DNA from: Ophiura sarsii
Lineage: Eukaryota > Echinodermata > Ophiuroidea > Amphilepidida > Ophiuridae
Assembly (NCBI GenBank): GCA_035610835.1
Contig: CM069442.1
Coordinates: 59,003,950-59,067,949 of the forward strand
DNA length: 64,000 nucleotides
Direction: 5' to 3'
Below the pieces are notes generated by a model. The model ran no database searches. It was not told where the DNA came from and was given only the letters and a program-made list of their open reading frames with translations. The position numbers were made by a program, and so were the translations under genes. Every line of letters begins with the position of its first letter. Position 1 is the stretch's first letter. Of the stretch, positions 46,285-58,577 are shown in pieces.

Positions 46285-46770
46285 AACCTTGCGCAACCAG
46301 TTTGGTGTTTCTGAAGAGGTTGCGGGAGCTTGCGCAACCAGTTGGTTGCGGGAGCTTGCGCAACCAGTTGGTTGCGGGAGCTTGCGCAACCAGTTTGGTA
46401 CTCTGAGAAGGTTGCGCAACCATCCGCAACCAGTTTGGTTCTTCTGAACTGGTTGCAGGAGGTTGCGCAACCAGTTTGGTAATTCTGAGAAGGTTGCGCA
46501 ACCATCCGCAACCAGTTTGGTTCTTCTGAACTGGTTGCAGGAGCTTGCGCAACCAGTTTGGGAATTCTGAGAAGGTTGCGCCACCTTGCAGCAACCATCC
46601 GCAACCTTGCGCAACCAGTTTGGTTCTTCTGAACTGGTTGCAGCAACCTTGCACAACCAGTTTGGTTTTTCTGAGAAGGTTGCGCAACCTTGCAGCAATC
46701 ATCCACAACCTTGCGCAACCTTGCGACAAACGTCTGCAACCTTGCGACAACCTTGCGCAACCTGGTACCA
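46285..46770 (-). repeat. TTGCGCAA-rich satellite, array 2
   Basis: A related but different array: TTGCGCAACCAGTTTGGTTC, TTCTGAACTGGTTGCAGGAG and TTCTGAGAAGGTTGCGCAAC repeat irregularly, with about 12 further TTGCGCAA copies. It is separated from array 1 by 300 bp of ordinary sequence. A poly-C run (46817-46827) follows. Confidence 0.95.
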
Positions 46771-47480
46771 CCTTGCTGCAACCAAATTTTGGTGATTGCA
46801 TTTTGTAAGGGTACCCCCCCCCCCCCCACCCGAGTCATAAACATTCAAAAGAAGTACCTTGATGCAGCAGGGAGAACTCTACCAGTATAAATTACCAACC
46901 ATTCCAACTCTAACAAGTATTAATCCATGTTGCGTGTAGATAATGTATCAAGTAACATCAGTTTATTTTCAATATGCTATTGCCATATCAAAATTACTCA
47001 ATGATAACAGTAATTGAGAATACAGAAAGCTATGTTACTTTTGATTAAAACATGAAAACTTACCACCCGACTTGAGTGAGGTAAAGTAATGATGGTTCAT
47101 CTTCAATATGCTATTGCAGTTAGGAATAATTAAAATGTCTAAATGACAATGGTAATTGAGAATAGCTATTTGTTACTTTTGAATTAAAGATGAGACCTTA
47201 CCACTCAATTCGGGTGAATCAGCGTTAATTTTGCATAAAAGATGAGAACCTTACCGCCCAAATTAAGCGAGGTGATCCAACGTGATCACGCAAATTAGTT
47301 TATGTATGACCTTGCAAGATAAGGCATTTCTCCTCTCTAATTGCACAGCTGCATCAATTAAGTTTGAAGTCAATCAGAGATGTGGGGCTGCACTTAAATG
47401 TGGAGGCCTGAGTTGGAGTTTAAGCTTCAAAATGATACCGGAACCAGGACAATTTATTTTTGAACGTTTTTTACCGTTAA

Positions 47481-48569
47481 GGGAAGTGTCAACCCAAAAT
47501 ATATGAAATTTATCAAGCACTGTAACTTTTAAACTAATAATGTAATGTACATAAAAGTATACAATTTTTCAAATGAAATGAGTCGGAGAATCCGTTTTTG
47601 GTATTAAATTTTCCCCAAATAGTGATTTCTACATTTTTGCCCAAAAAACACTTTTTTGGCGCCAAATTTTTTCAGACAACCTAACAAAATCAGTTTTTGA
47701 TTAAAAGTTTCAAAATTTCACCAAAATCATCTAAAGTCAATTATCTAGGAAGCACTTTTTTTTGTTGGCTTAAACAATTTTAGTTTTGAAAATATTGACC
47801 AAAAAGTGCCAACAAAAATGTTTTTTATCTCAAAAATCACATTTTTGGCACTTTTTGGTCAATATTTTCAAAACTAACAAAAACTTTAAGCCAAAAAAAA
47901 AAATTGCTTCCTAGATAATTGACTTTAGATGATTTTGGTGAAATTTTGACATTTTTAATCAAAAACAGATTTTGTTAGTTTGTCTGAAAATTCGTAAAGT
48001 TCCTTCAAATTTGAACTTATACAAAACATCGATTTAGTAAAAATATTGACATTTTCCACCATTTAAAGCTAATGTTCTCGGAATCCACGGGCGTGTGACC
48101 TAAAAGGCGAGTATACTATTATGAACAACCAATTTAAACTATCAGATTCAATTTATATTGTCACAATGTGAAGAAATTGGAAGAAAACTGAAATTTAAAT
48201 GATCGTAAAGATTGGCCTTTGTTTACATTTTTAGGCATTGTTTTGCACTCTTTTGTTTTTCGCGTTTTCGTAGCGGATATTGAGCGGCGCGTCTAGTATT
48301 ACGCACAGGAAGATTCAGCGCGCGACGCAATGATCGCACAGCTGTCGCAGCATTTGAAAAGCGCGGAACTCCGCTTTATTTCCCGCCAAATAACCAAGCG
48401 CCTTTTCCTGACTCAAACTTACCAAAACAACAAATTTAAATCACCCAAAAGAACGGGAAATAATCGCTTCCGATTAGTAACTTATGATGGTAATAATAGA
48501 ATACATATAAAAGTATAAAATAGTAGAGGAAATTCAATTTTTGAAAAAAGTGCCGGGTTGACACTGCCC
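47481..48569. mobile_element. TTAA-flanked element with a 170-bp internal palindrome
   Basis: Ends GGGAAGTGTCAACCC and complement GGGCAGTGTCAACCC, both next to TTAA (47477-47480, 48570-48573). A TTAA target is the piggyBac hallmark, but the GGG start differs from the usual CCC. Inside, 47660-47830 and 47840-47995 are inverted arms (shared TCATCTAAAGTCAATTATCT). It lies between the two segmental-duplication copies. No coding frame is seen. Confidence 0.65.
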
Positions 48570-49013
48570 TTAATAAGTAGAATTCCATGGTTTGACACCG
48601 TGTTATGCTGCCACTGTACACAAGTTAACACACCCCAATGATTTATGATGATCTAAACGTTTACAAAATCCTTAAATTGGAAGCAGATTTCCATTATGAT
48701 TTAGTAAAGTTCTGTGATTGGTGTTTTACAGAAAATACAGTAAAAGTAGATTCATGAGTCCAAGAAATTCTTTCCTGATACCTTCATTATAAGAGAGAGA
48801 AAAATATGTGTAAAAATTTGAAAAAGATCACATAATATTGCTTATGCTTTAAAGGTAGATACTGCCATAGGTTACATGTTAGCAGCCAATTGCTAAGATT
48901 TCTGGTCGTTTGTTAAATTCAGCAAACTGGTGGAATCTAAAGTTGGGTGCAAACCAACCAGAGAAGATTTGTATGACCATTACATTATTTGCTTCATGCA
49001 TGACAGTCTAAAA

Positions 49014-49370
49014 CAGGCATTCTCAAATGGTGGCGCACGCGCCACTTGTGGCGCATCAAGGCATCCTAAGTGGCGCGAGAGTGGTTAAAATTTGTTTTAA
49101 AAAAAAATCATATTATGATATATAGCCAAATTCCATAGGCATATGACAGTCAGATATATAAATACATCAATTTTTCTCGCGCTACGCGCGTATGTGCCCT
49201 CAAAACAGTAATATTAGTTAATATGCTGCCTACATATGTTAAAATATTTTGAAATTAATGTTATAAAGGGAATTTTGCCATTGTAAATTCTAAAAAATAT
49301 GACCAAGTGGAACTTCAACAAGTTGGTTACTAAAATGTGGCGCATCAGTATATCTAGTTGAGAAAGCCTG
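49014..49370. mobile_element. hAT-type non-autonomous element
   Basis: 357 bp. Starts CAGGCATTCTCAAATGGTGG and ends CTAGTTGAGAAAGCCTG. It is flanked by a perfect 8-bp target duplication GTCTAAAA (49006-49013, 49371-49378). The 8-bp duplication and CAGGC...GCCTG ends are diagnostic of hAT. GTGGCGCA repeats near both ends. The paralogous segment at about 41665 has the empty site. Confidence 0.88.
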
Positions 49371-49859
49371 GTCTAAAATGAGTTTTTTTAAATACATTTA
49401 AACAAATAGAGGCAAATCACATACTGTCCATCCATCTTAAAAGCCAGTAAGATTGTTTTTAAATCCAGTAACATCACGTTTAGATGCACGGCGAATGATT
49501 TCGGTAGCCCAATTTTGAAGGCGTACAAGTCTGTCAATATGAGTTGTGCTTGATCCATGAAAGAACATTGCCGCAGTCAAGATGTGATAACACTAGTAAT
49601 CTGACTGACACAAAGTTCTACAATATGTGTGGTGGCATGGGAAAACCCTTCACATGGTCATTTTCTAGCAACTTAGTTTTTTTCTTTGGCAGAGAGCTTC
49701 ATACTCTACTGAGTATAGGACTGTTTAAATTTTTCAGAAATTCCATCTAGAACTACAGTTATAGTATTTTAAAGTCGGCAAGTTTAAACGCAACACTAAA
49801 AATTGAAATTGACAATTCAAAAGTGTACACAAAATCTTTTAAATGCTCTATTATTAGCT

Positions 49860-50240
49860 CGCGCCTATCTAATTGGTAGCTACCAACTTAAGTGTGCTAA
49901 GCTAACTGCCACGTAATATCCTTAAACCAATTTGCCCGATCGGGAAAGGTGGCTGCATGGGCACCTGTAAGCTGAGTGAACGGGAGGAACAATGTGGCAT
50001 GTGCGAGTGAATGAGCCATGGATGTTCCGACCCCGGTAAGGGTGAAGCGACAGGGCCTTAGCCAAGATACAAAGCAGGTCTGAATCAAAAAACAACCTTG
50101 ATAGCAGAATATGGAAGCAAGATATGCCAGATCCTAACAAGAGAGGGCAGCGCAGAGTGATGGTACTGATGGATGCCAGGAGGTGTAGGCTAATCCAATA
50201 ACCATATTTAACATTACATGTTAAAACCCAATAATAATAA
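49860..50240. other. GC-richer unidentified insert with A-rich tail
   Basis: Clearly more GC-rich than its surroundings at 49930-50190 and followed by AATAATAATAAAAC (50231). This looks like a SINE or LINE 3' piece, but no RT residue or tRNA-like box is convincing. It is absent from duplication copy 1. Confidence 0.35.
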
Positions 50241-50744
50241 AACTACAATGTTATATCACATAGAATAGCTGGTCATATGAAAAGGACTTTTGATATGAAC
50301 CCAGTTTTTTGCGATATTATTAACAATTTTAAGTTATTCACTTTCAAAATCTTTACAATACATTGTCGGAATTCAGAAATGGTTACCATGGTAACAATGT
50401 CATTTTACGTAAACATAGCATTTTACACATAAAAGTTGATAAACAAGGTTCAGACAAGTATTAAAATAAACTTAACATCTGGAATTTTGCATAAAAAACT
50501 CCTGGAGACTAAAGTTCAAGGTATAATCTCTATCTTGGGACCAAAGTTGGAAAATTGACTTGGAACTCATTTGTTAGAAATATTTTGGTATGACCCAGAT
50601 ATCTCAATATTAACACTAGCGACTTCTGACGGGTTTTCCCATACCACCACACATATGCTAACAAATCTTTTCTAAAAGATCCAAAAATCCACCAAATCTT
50701 CACTTTCGATATGGGTTACAAAATTTGATGGCAAATAGTGTAAA

Positions 50745-50950
50745 ATACTGACCCATGACTACAAGTTGCTATTGTACACCATTTTACACAAAAACAACAA
50801 ATGCACTGAGCATAATATGCGTAACGCCTGCGTCAGACAAAAACCATGTGCATGAGGCTATAATCGCGCGAGCACGCTTGGATTACTTTTGCATGCAGAG
50901 AGATAAAAACCAAATATTTGTCGCCAATTTGGAGCTGATCAAACTATAGT
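50745..50950. repeat. Dispersed repeat, related inverted at 56140-56330
   Basis: CAATTTGGAGCTGATCAAAC (50927) matches 56307 directly. The adjoining TTTTTATCTCTC...GCAAAAGTAATCCAAGC (minus strand, 50875-50920) matches 56155-56190 in the opposite sense. The copies are rearranged or foldback versions of one element. Confidence 0.5.
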
Positions 50951-51306
50951 GGGTAATATTAATAGCAGGTGTGTGTCACTAAATGCACTAGTGTATGTTT
51001 CCCAGTGATTGGAAACAAATCCCAAAATGGTGCTCGAATACACTATGGTGCATTACTGTTAGCCAGGTGTATATGGAGATGTTATATAAGACTGGGCATG
51101 TTTATACTTATATGAGTACAATTCTCCATCAGACATATCATGAATGCAAGGTGCAATATGAGTAGAGTAAAACAGTGTTAACTGCTACTTTATAAACACT
51201 TAATTCACACGTTTATTCACATGGTGAAGAATATAACAGTACTGATTCAGAATTTGATAATTATATGCTGTACTGTACTCTTGAAGGAAAAACTGTCACA
51301 CATATA

Positions 51307-51861
51307 CACAAAGAATTAAGTTAAGCACCCCCTAATATATGTATACATTGGCATATATTCTAAGGTATGTGAGATCAAATAATAATGATTGGTATGACAT
51401 TAGCAATTATCCATTGATGAAATGCAGATGAGTGCACTCATCTGTGACGCCCATCGCTCGTGTTATCATCCACGTGGTCGTAGGTCGTAGGGTTGAGTCA
51501 GTGATCCGATCACGTGGGTCCTACACACGTTATTGACGCAAAGATCGCTAGAGGTCTTCTCAGAACAATGACTGTACGTTAGAAAACATAAACGTCATCC
51601 ACACTGTCCGTGATGGACCTATAGCTCCATACTTAAATTGAGGTGAAAATATGCCTAAAATTCCCAAAAAATGTCACCTTAAATTATTCAGAATAAAATA
51701 TTGAAAACGGCATGATTGTTATGTTTTTATGTGACCATAATATCACTTCTCCAGAAAATATAGCAATATCATGGGTATACTACACTGTTTTGACGACAAC
51801 AAACTTGTAATGTGCGAGGTTGTAAAAAAACGGGGGGGGGTGCTTAACTTAATTCTTTGTG
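51307..51861. mobile_element. TA-flanked MITE in duplication copy 2
   Basis: 555 bp with perfect 26-bp inverted ends, CACAAAGAATTAAGTTAAGC-ACCCCC. TATA sits on both sides, so the target could be TA or TATA. Interior holds GC-richer 51430-51560. No coding frame. Absent at the matching place in copy 1 (about 43660). Confidence 0.8.
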
Positions 51862-52349
51862 TATATATTGCTTCTATAACAACCACCCACCTGCGGGATA
51901 TACCTTATTTAATAATTTGACCCCAGCAACCTTGCCATATTTATTATTTTGAAGCCGATTACGTCTCTACCAATGTTATCTACAGTTCAAATTAAACTTA
52001 CTCCCCTAATTCCCCACAGCTACAAATTATCTCTTTCAAAACAGCATAATGATAATAAAGGTGTTTCAGGAAAATGATTAGGTTAAGCTGCCAGCTTTTG
52101 CTACATAAAGTACCCCAAGGGCTAATTGGCGTAGAGATAGGAAATCTTATCTATGGGGGATCTCTCTTTGGGAATTTGAATGTGTTTATATCTAATAAAT
52201 ATTGGTGTGTAATGGTGCGAGTTGCGTATTGGAGGAATTGATGTGATACAAATCATTTGAGAGACATAAATCAGTGCATATGCATACACTTACAACAATA
52301 GGGTTATATTTGACACTGCATGGTCATGCAAAGTACAAATATATCCATG

Positions 52350-53100
52350 TATATCTGCTATATTCAGTAAAAAGCAATACAACTGCATATCTATCTTAGT
52401 AGGCAGCAAAACAATTGCATATCAGCTATCTTCAGTAGACAGCAAAACAATTGCATACCTGTGTTTTCTTCAGTAGGCAGCAAAACAATTGTATATCTGC
52501 CACCTTTAGTAGACAGCAAAACAATGGCATATCTGCTATCTTCAGTACTTAGCAAAACAATTGCATGTTAGCTATCTTCAGCAGACAGCGACACAATTAC
52601 ATATCTGCTATCTTCAGTAGACAGAAAAAATGGCACATCTGCCACCTTCAGTAGACAACAATACTTGCTAAAACAATTGCATATCAGCTATCTTCAGTAG
52701 ACAGCAAAACAATTGCATACCTGTGTTTTCTTCAGTAGACAGCAAAACAATTGCATATCAGCTATCTTCAGTAGACAGCAAAACAATTGCATACCTATGT
52801 TTTCTTCAGTAGACAGCAAAACAATTGTATATCTGCCACCTTTAGTAGACAGCAAAACAATGGCATATCTGCTATCTTCAGTACTTAGCAAAACAATTGC
52901 ATGTTAGCTATCTTCAGCAGACAGCGACACAATTACATATCTGCTATCTTCAGTAGACAGAAAAAATGGCACATCTGCCACCTTCAGTAGACAACAATAC
53001 TTGCTAAAACAATTGTATGTCAGCTATCTTTAGTAGAGTAGACAGCAACACATTCGCATATCTGTTATCTTCGGTAGACAGCAAAACAATTGCCTATCCC
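52350..53100 (+). repeat. Hairpin satellite, main array
   Basis: About twenty monomers of about 36 bp: GCTATCTTCAGTAGACAGC-AAAACAATTGCATATCT. Variants recur in a fixed order with a higher-order period of about 336 bp (for example CACCTTTAGT at 52501 and 52837). The CTATCT...AGACAG core can fold into a small hairpin and CAATTG is a second short palindrome per unit. Confidence 0.92.
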
Positions 53101-54712
53101 CATTCTAGATGGATTTATTTACCTATGTTGGGAATCACAAAGAATATTCCTTATGTATTAGTTGTATAATATACATATGCAATTAATGAAATTTGTCAAC
53201 AAAATCACCAAATAGCAGTTAGTAAATTGTATGTAGTCTCATTGCCATAGCAACACATTGCAGAATAAAGCAAAGCTGTCTGTTACCAAACCAAAGAAAC
53301 ACAATCAGTAAATAGATCCATTAGATGTGTTATATAACACTGCTAGAGATATAAAAAAAAAGATAAAAGATTTTAAAAAAAAACACTGCTAGAGAGACTG
53401 GTTGACCAGTCAAGGTCACTCGGGAAATTAGGTTACTGCAGAAGTGGTTCACATACATTGAGAAGAAGTCCCTGATGCTTTCAAATACGTGATTAAGCAC
53501 CATCATTTTCAACCAATCTTAACAAGTATAAAACCCATGTTATAAACAGATAATGTAGGTCATGTAAGAACGGTCCAACATAGTTACATACGTTATTGCA
53601 GTCAGGAAGCCTAAATGGCAACAGTTATTGAAACCACAGAGACGGGTATATGTTACTTTTGGATAAAACATGAGAACCTTAACACTTTCTACGCAGCAGG
53701 CAGCTGTAGACAACATTCCAATATTTCACAAAATGTTTCAAAAATGTCAAAATTATTGAATTTCATTACCATATTTTGAATCACCATGAGAAATGTATTG
53801 AAATAAGTACAAACATGCCAAGTATTGGTTCAGTAATCCTTGAGATAGACCTTGAAAGATGGGAGGTTTCTGAAAAATCTGTTTTGTATATGGTAAAACG
53901 AATAGCCTGTGGAAAGTGTTAACATCCAAATGGAGCGAGGTGAAGTAATGATGTTTCATCTTCAATGTCTAGATGACAAAACTCATTGAGAATACAGACA
54001 GAATGTTACTTAAACATGATAACGTTTATCACCCAAATTGAGTAAGATGAAGTACTAATGGTTCATCTTTATCATTTTATTCAGGAATTAAATAATGTCC
54101 AAAGGTTAACAGTCATTGAGATTACAGACATCTATATGTTACTTATGAATAAAACATGAGACCCAACCACTCAATTTGGGTGAATTCGGTGTTACCTTTG
54201 AATAAAACATAAGAACCTTATCGTCCAAATTGAGTATGGCAATCCAACGTGATCACGCAAGCTAATACATGTGTGACCTTACAAGATAAGGATTTCTTGC
54301 CTCTAATTGAACAGCTGCATATTTACATCAATTAAGTTGGAAGTCAATCAGAGATGTGGGACTATCTGTGTACCCTATCCTACCGATGAAGACTCTTGAT
54401 TGAAGGTGCCAAATCTGATTGTCATCAGCTGTGTCAGAAGTAGAAGAAAAGCCCAATTTTCTTGGTATCCGCTTACCTATGAATCCATGGACTTCTTTAA
54501 AATTACACTCTTAAAGTGACAGGTCAAATTGACTAAGGATGGCATCAACTATGCACCCACCTTTAAAAAAAATGGGGTCAAGGGTCAAATTTTGACCACA
54601 ACATCGTTTTAAGAGAGTATGTAATATGATGCAGAGTCACAAAAAGTATAATTTTACATCTTTTCTGATATGTTTGTGTATGTCGAAAAACTGTATTTGT
54701 TCACCAGCCTAT

Positions 54713-55069
54713 TTAAAGGTGGATGTTCCAATCACTTGAGCTTTTTTGTTGCCCATCAGCATATTTTTATATCAGAAGAATCCCTATTTTTCTCATGATT
54801 TCTGTGCAAATGTATGGCGCAAAATATGTTCCATTTAGACGTTATAAGCCAAAATACAGGGAATTATTGCCAAAGGGGTTAACTACCCGGCCAGTTTGTG
54901 TAATACTCAATGGGCATTTTTTGTGTGTCACCTTCCGCTTCTAAAATAAGAACCATTGGAGTTATGTAACTCAAACTTTGGAATACAACTATTTTAAGGA
55001 TGACCCTTCATGTAGAATAGAAAACATCAATTTGAAAATCTGGCCAGCAATCGGAACACCTACCTTTAA
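54713..55069 (+). mobile_element. TTAA-flanked inverted-repeat element
   Basis: Starts TTAAAGGTGGATGTTCCAAT and ends CGGAACACCTACC-TTTAA, a diverged inverted pair with TTAA at both ends. Relatives are at 28480-28849 and 58578-58837. No coding frame. Confidence 0.65.
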
Positions 55070-56740
55070 GGTGAACACTTTGGTCTTGTTTCCTGTAAGA
55101 GAAAATAGCTTTGCTATCAAAATAAAAGCTACATCACCACAGCAACAGAATTAAAACTCCATACATGGACAATTTGTATACCTCTTGATCTAACCTAAAA
55201 TGTAAAAGACAGAACCATGTATTTATTCTATCCCCAACACCAAACTATAAAATATAAATTGGCAGGCTGAAGGTTTATGTTTTCATTATCTATTCATAGG
55301 CCTATATATCAAACTGAGTGTTCAATGGGCTATCTGCACACCCTTATGGAAAACATTACCTTAATCTTCCCACAGTTAGTGTGAATTGCAAATGGGGTTA
55401 CCTGCATGGGTGACTCCATTATAAATCTACACTGAGGGAAAGATTTTAATCTTCCACACAAGGAAAGGACCTTAAAAGGTCATGTCTTCCATAGAGGGTG
55501 TACCGGTTTCAAACGGAATAGCCCAATCAGCGCAGAACATCTCAAAATTATCAATGATACAACCCCGTCATGTGATGCTATCAAAATGTCATCCAGCACC
55601 CTATAAATATGTAACCTATACAATTTGTGTGGAAAGAAAACATCAGTTATTGATGTTAAATCTGTGCAGACAGCGCTTTCACCTGTATAGTCTGGTAAAA
55701 GGGTGCTATAATTAGCAATGCGATGAACAGACGACGGTGGCTACGAACGGCCGTTAATTTTGAATTTCCGTTGGTTTCAATGTAACAATGGATTTTGATT
55801 ATATGACCCCATAAAATTCATCATAGGTTAGAAGAAAAAATTTTCCAATCCAAAACCGTTCGGGATGGCTAATCATCCCAATTGTAAATGCTATTTTTTG
55901 AATTTAAACCGTTGTTAAGCGGTCGTCCCATTCACTTGATCAGGTAACCTCGTTCGCATATTTTAACCTGAATACTCGTGAATACGCCTATGTCCAGCGT
56001 CGTCTGGCGATGAAACTGATTTGTAGCTAGTCTGATGATAAAGGGTGATATAATTAGTTACATGGTGAAAATTATTTCTCCCAACCCTAAAGAAGTATAA
56101 TTTGTGATGTGATTATAGTTTAATCAGTTCCATATTGGTGAGAAATATTCGGTTTTTATCTCTCCACGTGCAAAAGTAATCCAAGCTTTACAAACGAGAT
56201 TATGGCCACACACACACGTTACGTATATGATGCACAGTACGCTTGTTACCTTCATGCGCACCCACATCTTTCTGTATTCATTCCCTGCTGTAAGGAGCGT
56301 TTGCCAATTTGGAACTGATCAAATTATAGTAGCCCTACTTCTAACCCCTAATAATCATTATTCGTTCGGGCCAATAAACTGTTCAGGAAACCTTCCTTTA
56401 GTATAGTATTACCCATAATACCAAGTAAACTTTTAGGCTAGTCCTATGCGAGGGACCTTATTCTTTTCAAAGTATAACAGACCCATGGTATATAAATTAC
56501 GCCTAGTGATATGTGGACATTGGGGACATATTTTGTGTGATACAATGATGGTGATAATGCTCATCTGTCCTATACTACTAGGCAATTCAATTTGCCAACA
56601 ACTAGCTTCATCCTGGTTAGGATAAAATGTATAAAAACTCCAAGATGCATTTATATCCAAATATGTATCCCTGTTTCATATTAAACTTTCTATTTATTAT
56701 CTTATCAACTTATTCAAGTAGTCTGTTCCTTTTAAAACAG
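55070..56740. other. Unassigned
   Basis: No supported gene. 55690-56060 contains two related pieces (AAAGGGTGCTATAATTAG and AAAGGGTGATATAATTAG), possibly ends of an old element. 56140-56330 is related to 50745-50950. Confidence 0.4.
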
Positions 56741-56751
56741 GCTTATAGCTA

Positions 56752-57395
56752 CAGGGTGAGTCAGAAAGAACGGACATTTTTTGGCGAATGCGCCACAGAA
56801 ATATTTGGCCTGCATAATCAAAATCAAATAAAGAGTAACAAAGAACACATATTTGGCTTTCATTCAAAAAAAGAATTTTTGAATTTGAACATTGCGTCAT
56901 AAAGTTGCAACCATTTGAGTAGAAACCGGTATTTTTAAAGCAAATCAACGGAATGGGAATAACCCATAGTATAATTGTTGGTTGCCTGATTCAATGAAAC
57001 TAGTGAAAAAACTGAAAAGGCACATGGATGTTGGACACAATATCTTAAAATGACTGGAAATAAATAGATCTGTGTAATTATGAGTAATAAAAAGCCTGAA
57101 ATCAAAAATGAAAATGAAAAGGAGGCATATCTACTGATTTAAGAGGTAAACCCCATTAGAATACTTTAAGGAATGGTTTGATAATTTGACCATTCCGTGG
57201 ATTTGCTTCAGATTTTTTGGGTTTTACTCAAATTAGTGTAACATGATAACGAAATGGTCGATAGTTTAAATTCTTCTTTCGAATGAAAGCCAAATTGTAG
57301 GTCTTGAAAGCGCTACCTTGATTTTGAATATGCATGTATACATCTTTTGTGACGCTTTTGTTAAAAAATGTGCCCGTTCTTTCTGACTCACCCTG
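56752..57395. mobile_element. Mariner-like non-autonomous element CAGGGTGAGTCAGAAAG
   Basis: 644 bp. Left CAGGGTGAGTCAGAAAGAAC, right its exact complement, TA on both sides (56750-56751, 57396-57397). A second inverted block (TTGGCTTTCATTC, 56851 and 57281) extends the similarity. No transposase. Confidence 0.8.
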
Positions 57396-57479
57396 TATGC
57401 ATATTGGTGTGTGTACAAAAGCTCAGTGAAAGTTTATTTAGAAGAGAAGTCCATCATCATGATCATGTCCATCTAATAA

Positions 57480-57600
57480 ACCACTATGGAAAACTGGGTC
57501 AACAAAACAATCCTTCTAAGCATTTTGCTAATGCCCAATACTCTTAGACTAGTGACACGGTCATGGTAGTATAATGGCTGTTAAATCAATGGGGTATGAC
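57480..57600 (+). repeat. Duplicated segment, copy 1
   Basis: TGGAAAACTGGGTCAACAAA, GCATTTTGCTAATG and GGCTGTTAAATCAATG also occur in order at 63130-63860, where an insertion separates the last block. Confidence 0.75.
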
Positions 57601-58577
57601 AACTCCTAAATGGACACACGCATTTGATGCTTCGAGGGCTATATGTTGAGCGGACACGCTTTGCCAAGATATTGACCCGATATCTGTGTTAAAATATTAT
57701 GTGTTGAATTTTAAAATTAAAATTTGAAAGGGCATACAAGACTGAAATTCAGTGAAGAGGAAGAAAAGGTAGAGTAAAATTCCTCACTTTCTGTTTTAAT
57801 CAAAAAACTTTAAAGAGTAACACATAAGCAATAGTTGCCTTTAATCAGAAATCCATCTCCAAGTTTCCTTGACAACGCATCTCGAGCAAGAAACGTGTCA
57901 TTGTACATCATCTGACATTAGGATTAGCTTACCAATTCAATCTCAACGGCCATCAGATCAAGCTGAGAAACATAATGCCTCGTGGAGCAAGCAAGTCTCA
58001 TGTACCAGTGTTTGATTATGAAGACTACACTGATTTATAACATTGGACTTTAAAGCGATGTCAATTTTTTTTCTCAATAGTACAATTTGGACAATCATGT
58101 CAACATAAACGTTAAACAGTATTGTTAGAAACATAAATGTTGACACCTATGTGTGGGTTTGACTATATTAATTCAAACTTGATCGTTAATAGTTAGAACT
58201 TACAGATTCCGCATGCTTAGTTCAACTTTATTTCAATCTGAATCCATCTTTGACCATTTGAGCTGTATTTGATGGTAAAATAATTTTTCGTCTTTGCACA
58301 TGCATGTGTACCACCAAAGTTATTCTGAGAGGAAAGGTGTTAGAGTATCACTACTTTAGGATTTGTCACCTACCACAGTCCTTCATGTTAATAAAAGAAA
58401 TGTATAACGCTGAATTTGTTGTTTTGCCAGTTTGGGTTGCAATTTTGCTTAATTATTCACAAGTAATTTGATCCTGGAATTTGATAGTGTTTATGATTTA
58501 CAGACAGCACAGGTCAAATAAGCAAAATTCTTGCTATTTTTCATTTCACACTATGAAGGGGGAAATCAAAAGTGACT
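57601..58577. other. No gene seen
   Basis: AT-rich with only short accidental frames. Confidence 0.4.

Larger units (their letters stand above)
41640..47390 (+). repeat. Segmental tandem duplication, copy 1
   Basis: Collinear with 48975-54365. Shared landmarks in order include GATCCATGAAAGAACATTGC (41814 and 49552), ATGTTTATACTCATATAAGT (42259 and 51098), GACCCCAGCAACCTTGCCAT (43726 and 51920), GGTGTTTCAGGAAAATGATT (43868 and 52061), TAGGGTTATATTTGACACTG (44127 and 52299) and GATCCAACGTGATCACGCAA (about 47274; CAATCCAACG at 54241). Divergence looks substantial (tens of percent in parts), so it is old. Later insertions differ between the copies. Confidence 0.85.
48975..54365 (+). repeat. Segmental tandem duplication, copy 2
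   Basis: Second copy, described under copy 1. It carries its own insertions: a hAT MITE (49014-49370), an unidentified block (about 49590-51000), a TA-flanked MITE (51307-51861) and an expanded hairpin satellite. It lacks the MITE nest and the TTGCGCAA arrays. Confidence 0.85.

Noticed and set aside
45110..46770. CRISPR-like array because of regular repeats
   Set aside because: The spacers are themselves repeated, the unit is far longer than a CRISPR repeat, the DNA is eukaryotic and no cas genes are present.
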